From the NCBI GenBank assembly GCA_964556675.1, contig CAZKYN010000005.1:1-29206 (forward strand): a stretch of DNA of 29,206 nucleotides, written 5' to 3'. Below the pieces are notes generated by a model. That model worked only from the letters and a program-made list of their open reading frames with translations. It was not told where the DNA came from and ran no database searches. The DNA comes from JBDKTK01 sp964556675. Lineage in GTDB: Bacteria; Desulfobacterota; Syntrophia; Syntrophales; UBA4778. The stretch's first letter is position 1. The number at the start of each line of letters is the position of its first letter. This document shows positions 23,420 to 29,206 of the stretch, piece after piece. A program made the translations under genes and the position numbers.

Positions 23420-26110
23420 TTATGCCGACTCGATTTTAACTGCGCAAACCTTGTACTCGGGTATTTTTCCGACCGGGTCCAGGGCCGGGTTTGTCAGCTT
23501 ATTGACCGCCGCTTCCCGGAAATGGAAGTTCATGAAGATTGTGCCCCTGGGCGATTTTCCGGTCACATCGGCCCTTGCTTCAACAGACCCGCGCCGCGAT
23601 GAGATACGCACCTTCTGGCCGTTTTTAATCCCATAGCTTTGGGCATCATCGGGATTGATTTCCACGAGACTCTCGGGATACCTCTCATTGGATCCGCGGG
23701 AAAGCCGGGTCATCGTCCCTGTATGATAATGATACAGGACGCGGCCGGTGGTCAGGATAAGCGGGAAACTGCTGTCCGTCTGCTCGGCCGAGGGCTTGAA
23801 TTCAATCGCGCTGAAAAGCCCTTTCCCCCGCGAGAACTTCTCTTTATGGAGGTACTTTGTCCCCGGGTGATCGGAAGTCGGACAAGGCCACTGCAGGCCC
23901 TCTTTCTCAAGCCTGTCATAATTTATTCCCGCGTAGCTGGGGGCCACTGTTCCCAGCTCGGCCATGATGTCCGCAGGCGAACCGTACTGCATGGGATATC
24001 CCATTTTACCGGCCAGTTCGGAAATAATGAGCCAGTCGGGCCTGGCCTCTCCGGGCGGCTCGACCGCCTTCCTGACCCGCTGGACCCTTCTCTCAGTATT
24101 GGAGAATGTCCCGTCTTTTTCCGCAAAGCAGGCGGACGGCAGGACCACATCGGCGAATTTGGCCGTCTCGGTCAGGAAGATGTCCTGGACTACCAGGAAT
24201 TCGAGATTACGCAGGCTCTCCTCGACATGAGTGAGGTCGGGGTCGCTCAGCATGAGGTTTTCGCCCATTACATAGAGGCCCTTTATTTCCCCCTTATGGG
24301 CGGCATTCATTATTTCCACGACGGTAAGCCCCGGCTTTCCCGGGAGGGAAACATTCCACGCCCTTTCGAATTTCGCCCGGACCTGTTCGTCATCCACCCG
24401 CTGGTATGCCGGGTAGCTTACCGGCAGGGCGCCCATATCGCAGGCTCCCTGGACGTTGTTCTGGCCGCGCAGCGGGTTGACCCCTCCGCTTTCAATTCCC
24501 ACCATGCCGCAAAGCATGGCGAGATTGGCGACTGATTTGACGCCGTCGGTGCCGGTTGCATGCTGGGTCACGCCCATGCAGTACAGGATCGAGGACTTGG
24601 GCCCCTTGGCGTAGAGGCGGGCGGCGGCCCGGATGTCGGCTGCAGGCACGCCCGAAACCTGCTCCACGTATTCGGGTGTATACTTCTCGAGGACCCGGCT
24701 CATCTGCTCGAAGCCTTCCGTCCGCTCGGCTATATACTCTTTTGCCTGGAGGTTTTCATTGATAATGACGTTCATGAGACCGTTAATGACCGCCACGTTT
24801 GTCCCTGCCTTGGGACGCAGCCAGATTTCGGCAAACTTGGTGAGAGTTATCTCCCGCGGGTCGACCACGATAAGTTTTGCCCCCTGCTTGCGCACCGCAC
24901 GCTTTACCTTGCTGCCGATCACAGGGTGGTTCTCAGTGGTATTTGTCCCGACTGCGAGGATGACGTCCGCATTTTCTATCTCGTCAATCGAGTTCGTCAT
25001 TGCTCCGCTTCCGAATGACGCGGCCAGACCGGCCACGGTCACGGAGTGTCAGAGCCGGGCGCAGTGGTCAACGGTATTTGTCCCGATCACCGCGCGCATG
25101 AATTTCTGAAACAGGTAATTTTCCTCGTTGGTGCAGCGAGCCGAGGCAAGCCCCGCAATACTGTCGCTGCCGGACTTTTCCTTAATCGCTTTGAGCCTGT
25201 CGGCTATATAAGTGTAGGCTTCATCCCAGGAGGTTTCCCGGAATTCGCCGTTCTCCTTTATGAGCGGTTTGGTCAGCCTGTCCCTGCTGTGGATAAACTC
25301 CATCCCGAAGCGCCCCTTCACGCACAGCGTCCCCTGGTTTGGAGTGCCGTAGTCCTGGTTTCCGGTTACCTTCACGACCTTGCCTTCATGCACATTCAGG
25401 TCGAGCTGGCAGCCCACCCCGCAATAGCCGCAAGTGGTCTTTACTTTCTTTATTTCCCAGGGCCGGCCCTCGAATCTTGCCTGCTTATTGGTTATGGCGC
25501 CGGTCGGGCAGGCGTCGATGCAGGCCCCGCAGAAGACGCATTCTGAGCTGATGTAATCAGAGTCAAACGCCGGGCCAACTTTCATCCGGGAACCGCGCTC
25601 GAAGAAGTCCAGCACCTCGTTGACCTGGATATCATTGCAGGCCCTGATACAGCGTCCGCAAAGGATGCACTTATTCAGGTCCCGCTGGATCATGCTGTTG
25701 GAAATTTCAACCTTATAGCCGGGCGGCTGTATTTTGAATCTGGGAGTGTCTATCTTCAGCCAGTATACCAGGTCCTGAAGTTCGCACCTGCCGTTCGATT
25801 CGCAGGTGAGGCAGTTATGGTCGCCGGAAGACCACATCAGCTCTATGACGAGCCTCTGGGCATCCCTGACCCTCTTGGTATCAGTCTTGATCACCATGTT
25901 GGGGCTGACCGGCATAGCGCAGGCAGCCACAAGCGTCCGGGAGCCCTCAAGCTCTACGACGCACACACGGCAGCCCCCCACCCTCGCGGTAGCCTGATAA
26001 TAGCAAAGGGTCGGAATGAAAATCCCGTTCTCCCGTGCCGCGTCCAGAATTGTCTTCCCCGGGTCGGTTTCTACTTTTTTACCGTCGATAGTAACTGAGA
26101 TTTTTGCCAT
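23420..26110 (-). CDS. fdhA: Formate dehydrogenase alpha subunit, selenocysteine-containing, NuoG-like N-terminus
   Basis: 896 residues if the in-frame TGA at 25051-25049 is read as selenocysteine 354 (context DHCARL-U-HSVTVAGLA, the FDH active-site motif). Domains: 2Fe-2S ferredoxin fold (Cys 36, 47, 50, 64); His-Cys cluster (HNCLTCESNGRC, about 98-109); two [4Fe-4S] motifs (CILCGRCIRAC, about 148-158, and CVFCGACIDAC, about 191-201); the molybdopterin-domain cluster (CGYCGVGC, about 227-234, with Cys 263); the Mo/W-bis-MGD catalytic domain; and a C-terminal pterin-binding domain. It oxidises formate to CO2 or does the reverse. The NuoG-like front implies NuoE/NuoF-type partners and NAD or ferredoxin, but none is adjacent. 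ATG 26110 is set by AAGGGGGG; a longer frame to 26152 lacks support. Confidence 0.95.
25015..25042 (-). promoter_or_regulatory. Bacterial SECIS element for selenocysteine insertion in fdhA
   Basis: Starting six bases after the TGA, the minus strand reads GTGACCGTGGCC, the loop GGTCT (25030-25026), then GGCCGCGTCAT. The arms pair as GGCC/GGCC, then U-G, G-C, C-G, one bulged C, A-U, G-C, U-A and G-U. The GGUCU apical loop is the same as in the SelB-binding SECIS of E. coli fdhF. Position and loop together make the recoding of the TGA convincing. Confidence 0.9.
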
Positions 26111-26182
26111 TTTCCCCCCTTGATTAAAAATATAAGTTGTCAAAAAGCTCAAGAAATAGTATCAAAAGTTGCTTGCCTTTTA

Positions 26183-26221
26183 AAGCTATTTCCTGAAATA
26201 TTTTAAATGTTTCAATAGCTT
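26183..26221. promoter_or_regulatory. Large nested palindrome between fdhA and the OFA transporter gene, candidate operator
   Basis: The core (26194-26214) has 10-bp arms TGAAATATTT and AAATGTTTCA around a central T, with one mismatch. It is enclosed by a second inverted pair, AAGCTATT (26183-26190) and AATAGCTT (26214-26221). It lies in the middle of the 174-bp divergent gap 26111-26284, where a regulator could control both genes. No convincing -35/-10 pair could be assigned in either direction. Confidence 0.5.
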
Positions 26222-26284
26222 AACAAAAGACTCGGTTGTTTTACCTATGTTATTCTTAACATACTTATTCCCGGAGGTTTGATT

Positions 26285-27514
26285 ATGTCAAGTGAAAATC
26301 TGGAAAGCAAACGTTGGCTCATTGCAGGTGCGGCGATAGTTATGCAACTCTGCCTTGGAACTGTTTATGCCTGGTCGGTGTTCAAGATTCCGCTTATGAA
26401 AGCCCACGGTTGGGCGGAAACTCCCATCCAGGTCACATTTATGATCCTGATGGGAGTGTTGGGCTTATCAACGGCCTTCGGCGGGACACTGGTTGACAAG
26501 AAAGGACCCAAGTTCGTCGCCACCGTGGGCGGTATCCTTTTCGGGATAGGGACCCTGATCGCCGGCGTCGCCGCACAAACAGGCAGCCTCCTGCTTCTCT
26601 ACCTCGGCTACGGGGTCATCGGAGGCATTGGAAACGGCTTCGGCTACGTCACCCCGATAGCAACCCTCATCAGGTGGTTCCCCGATAAGCGCGGTCTGGT
26701 TACCGGGCTCGCGGTTATGGGTTTCGGCGCGGGCGCATTTATCATGGGCCTCATCGCGCCGAAGATGGTCCTCAATATAGGAATGGCCAACACGTTCTAT
26801 TTCTGGGGCGTCATTTTCCTTATAGCCGTTACGGCGGCGGCCCAGATGTATAAAAACCCGCCTCAGGGATGGCTGCCCGCAGGCTTCAAGCCGGCGGCTT
26901 CGGGCGTTTCGGCCGGGGAATCATTCACGTTCAACGAGGCGGTCAAGACCCCCCAGTGGTGGATGCTCTGGGGCATGCTGTTCCTGAACGTCTCGGCCGG
27001 CCTCGGGCTTATCTCCCAGCTGTCGCCCCTTGGGCAGAGTGTCGTAAAACAGGCCGACCCGGCTATAACTGCCGCAGCCCTGGCGGTTGCCGGCGGGAAT
27101 ATCGTCGCGATTACAGCCATCTTCAACGGCCTGGGCAGGCTTTTCTGGGCCTCGATTTCCGACAAGATCGGGAGAAAAATGGTATTCATGATCATGTTCG
27201 TTTCTCAGGCACTGCTGTACATCTATCTGCCGCAGGTGGCGAATGTGACCCTGTTCACCGTAATCGGCTGCTATCTGCTGGCCTGCTACGGCGGCGGTTT
27301 TGCCACGATGCCCGCATTCGCTGCGGATTCATTCGGCCCCGGATACATCGGGAAGGTTTACGGGATGATGCTCACCGCGTGGGGTTGCGCGGGAATCATC
27401 GGGCCCCTGGTCTTCGCGCAAATCAAGGGAATTGCCCTCTATGTCGCAGCGGGACTGCTGCTGTGCGGTTTTGCGCTGGCGATCTCTTATAAGCGGCCGG
27501 AGAGGAAAGCATAA
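26285..27514 (+). CDS. MFS transporter of the OFA (oxalate/formate antiporter) family
   Basis: 409 residues with about twelve membrane helices. KRWLIAGAAIVMQLCLGTVYAWSVFKIPL is the characteristic first helix of OFA-family carriers (OxlT and relatives), and GGTLVDKKGPK is the MFS loop 2-3 motif. WWMLWGMLFLNVSAGLGLIS begins the second half. OFA members exchange oxalate, formate, lactate or other small carboxylates across the inner membrane. Its divergent pairing with fdhA makes formate a sensible candidate, but that is inference. ATG 26285 has GGAGG eight bases upstream; a TTG six bases earlier is less likely. A clear terminator follows at 27535-27565. Confidence 0.9.
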   Translation: MSSENLESKRWLIAGAAIVMQLCLGTVYAWSVFKIPLMKAHGWAETPIQVTFMILMGVLGLSTAFGGTLVDKKGPKFVATVGGILFGIGTLIAGVAAQTGSLLLLYLGYGVIGGIGNGFGYVTPIATLIRWFPDKRGLVTGLAVMGFGAGAFIMGLIAPKMVLNIGMANTFYFWGVIFLIAVTAAAQMYKNPPQGWLPAGFKPAASGVSAGESFTFNEAVKTPQWWMLWGMLFLNVSAGLGLISQLSPLGQSVVKQADPAITAAALAVAGGNIVAITAIFNGLGRLFWASISDKIGRKMVFMIMFVSQALLYIYLPQVANVTLFTVIGCYLLACYGGGFATMPAFAADSFGPGYIGKVYGMMLTAWGCAGIIGPLVFAQIKGIALYVAAGLLLCGFALAISYKRPERKA

Positions 27515-27534
27515 AATTCTTTTGGCATGAACTG

Positions 27535-27565
27535 AAAAAAGGCGGAACAGGTTTCCGCCTTTTTT
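27535..27565. terminator. Bidirectional intrinsic terminator between the OFA transporter gene and hydE
   Basis: A 13-bp perfect stem, AAAAAAGGCGGAA (27535-27547) with TTCCGCCTTTTTT (27553-27565), loop CAGGT. A and T tracts at the two ends let it work in both directions for the convergent genes. The hydE stop codon (TAA, 27566-27564) overlaps its edge. Confidence 0.9.
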
Positions 27566-28613
27566 ATGAACGACAGCGATTCGGACTCGCGCCGGGACCC
27601 TTGCCGATAGCGCGTCCCCTTGGCTCCAGGTATTCGCGAAGAGACTGAATGATTTTTTCCGGCTCGGCCGTGCCGGTCCTGCCGGGATACAAGTCGTACA
27701 GGGCGCGGTAGCGCCCGGGAGTAAAATCCGGCATCATTACATTTGCGCCGGCGTCGAGAGCCAGTTCCCTGCCTTTCGGGTCCAGGATCCCCAGAGCCGT
27801 TGTGGCGGGAATGTTCGCCATCCTGGCAAGGAGGCGCGTAACGGCGATCGCTTTCACCGTGAGGGCGGCATCTCCGTCCGGACTGGCGGAAAGCGGCGTA
27901 TCCGGATGGGCAAGGAAGGGACCTATCCCGACCATGTCCGCCCTGATCCTCTTCACGAGGAGTATGTCATCTGCAAGCACGCCCAGGTCCTGCCCCGGAA
28001 GGCCGACCATGCAACCCGCCCCGACTTCATAATCAAGTTCTCCCAGCCAGGAGAGGCACTTGAGGCGGTTCTCGAATTCCGAGTCAGGATGAAGGCGTTT
28101 GTACAGGTCGACGGAAGCCGTCTCGTGCTTCAGGAGAAACCTGTCCGCGCCGGCCTGGCGAAACGCGGCATAATCTTCAAATGTCCGCTCGCCGATAGAG
28201 AGAGTTATTATTAGACCAAGCTCCTTTTTGATGCGCCGGATAAGCAAGGCCAGCCGCTCGCGCGTGTACCAGGAATCTTCACCCGATTGCAGGACAACCG
28301 TGGAGATGCCGGCGCCCCTGACCCGGCCGGCGGCCACGAGTATTTCATCTTCCGGGACCCTGTAGCGGGCGAGCTTTTTATTACCCCGGCGCAGGCCGCA
28401 GTAAAGGCAATTGCGCTCGCAGTAGTTGGAGAACTCGATTATGCCGCGCAGGTACACTTCGTCGCCGACGCATTCCTTCCTGACCCGGTCGGCAGCGGCG
28501 AACAGCATGTCCTTTTCGGCGCTCTCCGGAAGACCAAGGAGAGCAATGATCTCGTCACGGTCAATTTCGCCGGTGTTTTCGGCGATTGAAATAATTTCCC
28601 TGATCCTTGTCAT
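27564..28613 (-). CDS. hydE: [FeFe]-hydrogenase H-cluster maturase HydE, radical SAM
   Basis: 349 residues, normal for HydE. The radical-SAM cluster motif is CERNCLYC (Cys 65, 69, 72) in the context YLRGIIEFSNYCERNCLYCG. Other HydE/BioB-like motifs are GISTVVLQSGED, TLSIGERTFEDY, RFLLKHETAS, AGCMVGLPGQ, VGIGPFLAHPDTP and NVMMPDFTPGRYR. It helps build the bridging ligand and iron precursor of the H-cluster. It follows hydG by 6 bp with no clear ribosome binding site of its own, which suggests translational coupling. PylB and BioB are relatives, but the motifs and the hydG neighbour favour HydE. Confidence 0.95.
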   Translation of the reverse strand: MTRIREIISIAENTGEIDRDEIIALLGLPESAEKDMLFAAADRVRKECVGDEVYLRGIIEFSNYCERNCLYCGLRRGNKKLARYRVPEDEILVAAGRVRGAGISTVVLQSGEDSWYTRERLALLIRRIKKELGLIITLSIGERTFEDYAAFRQAGADRFLLKHETASVDLYKRLHPDSEFENRLKCLSWLGELDYEVGAGCMVGLPGQDLGVLADDILLVKRIRADMVGIGPFLAHPDTPLSASPDGDAALTVKAIAVTRLLARMANIPATTALGILDPKGRELALDAGANVMMPDFTPGRYRALYDLYPGRTGTAEPEKIIQSLREYLEPRGRAIGKGPGASPNRCRS

Positions 28614-28619
28614 AAAATA

Positions 28620-29206
28620 TCAGATGTAGAGATCTCTTTCACCCGCTTCCATCCTCTTTAGGCGGCTCGCAAGGATTCTCTTAGTTCCGGGACTGGTGTC
28701 TTCCAGCAGCTTTGCAATCAGCTTCTCCCCCGCCCTCTTCGTTTTCGGCGATGCATAGTCGATCAGGTATTCCTTGAATGTCAGGATTGCATTCGTCCGG
28801 CAGAATTTCTGTATTAGGCCCGGCTTCGCAAGCTCCATAAAGTCGGCGCCCGTCCGCCCCAGCCGGTAGCACGCAGTGCAGAAACTCGGGATGTACCCCC
28901 TTTTCGTGATGTCGTATATGACCTCGTCGGTTGTCCTGGTATCGCCAAGGTTGAACTGCGCCGCCCGGAACGCCTCCGAGCCGTCCTGATAGCCGCCCGG
29001 GTTGGTCCTCGACCCCGCGCTTATCTGGGAGACGCCGAGCGCGAACACCTCGCTGCGCACCTTCGGGTTCTCGCGCGTGGTGAGGATCATTCCCGTGTAG
29101 GGGACAGCCAGCCTGATAATTGCCACCAGCTTCTTGAAATCGTAATCGGAAACCGGGCACGGCGGCTTGATGGCTGCAGGCGCGTTCATGGCGGGCTCAA
29201 GCCTCG
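28620..29206 (-). CDS. hydG: [FeFe]-hydrogenase maturase HydG, C-terminal part, cut by window edge
   Basis: About 195 C-terminal residues are present; the frame stays open to the right edge, so the Met at 29189 is internal. The part shown contains DFKKLVAIIRLAVPYTGMILTTRE, GVSQISAGSRTNPGGY, and the CTAC-x22-C motif (FCTACYRLGRTG followed by KFCRTNA) that holds HydG's second Fe-S cluster. HydG splits tyrosine to give the CO and cyanide ligands of the H-cluster. The N-terminal radical-SAM core lies outside the window. The gene order hydG-hydE implies that the cell makes an active [FeFe]-hydrogenase; its structural gene and hydF are not in this window. Confidence 0.95.
   Translation of the reverse strand, partial: RLEPAMNAPAAIKPPCPVSDYDFKKLVAIIRLAVPYTGMILTTRENPKVRSEVFALGVSQISAGSRTNPGGYQDGSEAFRAAQFNLGDTRTTDEVIYDITKRGYIPSFCTACYRLGRTGADFMELAKPGLIQKFCRTNAILTFKEYLIDYASPKTKRAGEKLIAKLLEDTSPGTKRILASRLKRMEAGERDLYI

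Noticed and set aside
23420..26110. Two separate genes, or a pseudogene with a nonsense codon, in the formate dehydrogenase region
   Set aside because: The stop is TGA at the known selenocysteine site, the frame is continuous, and a GGUCU-loop SECIS follows directly.

Overview
The window reads as part of the chromosome of an anaerobic, Gram-negative bacterium. The outer membrane is implied by an outer-membrane beta-barrel, a polysaccharide export protein and lipoproteins with lipoboxes. Anaerobiosis is implied by a selenocysteine-type formate dehydrogenase, an aldehyde:ferredoxin oxidoreductase with its own ferredoxin, and the [FeFe]-hydrogenase maturases HydE and HydG. This mix, plus an XrtA/PEP-CTERM type exopolysaccharide locus, is best known from Desulfobacterota (deltaproteobacterial syntrophs and relatives) and Nitrospirota; which one cannot be settled by eye. 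Coding density is high. I see no rRNA, tRNA, CRISPR, transposase or phage gene.

Positions 1-8421 (all minus strand) form the best-defined system, an exopolysaccharide operon of the kind that travels with exosortase A. In transcription order it holds a polysaccharide export (OPX) protein, an outer-membrane beta-barrel, a Wzz/GumC chain-length protein, an ExeA-like ATPase, a BY-type tyrosine autokinase and an initiating sugar transferase with a degenerate GGDEF-like front domain. It ends with an oxidoreductase, an acetyltransferase and an aminotransferase (cut by the window edge), which together look like the WbpB/D/E route to a diacetamido uronic acid. Divergent from it across a 289-bp AT-rich region are a giant TPR lipoprotein of PrsT type (8711-10993) and a secreted PEP-CTERM protein (11204-11848). 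The PEP-CTERM gene has a textbook sigma-54 promoter. The exosortase and the PrsK/PrsR regulators are not in the window.

Positions 11870-18471 are mostly housekeeping or general genes: an HD-type phosphohydrolase behind a DUF1648/DUF5808 membrane protein, an EamA transporter, an HU protein, MetF, and a periplasmic amidase with four LysM domains that has a recognisable sigma-70 promoter.

Positions 18533-29206 carry anaerobic redox genes: the aldehyde:ferredoxin oxidoreductase and ferredoxin pair; an AI-2E family permease; an NlpC/P60 lipoprotein; an 896-residue formate dehydrogenase alpha subunit whose in-frame TGA is read as selenocysteine (a SECIS hairpin with a GGUCU loop follows it); a divergent OFA-family (oxalate/formate type) transporter separated from it by a large palindrome; and hydE plus the 3' end of hydG. 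Several intrinsic terminators are clear. The one after fdhA is unusual because it lies inside the first codons of the following lipoprotein gene.
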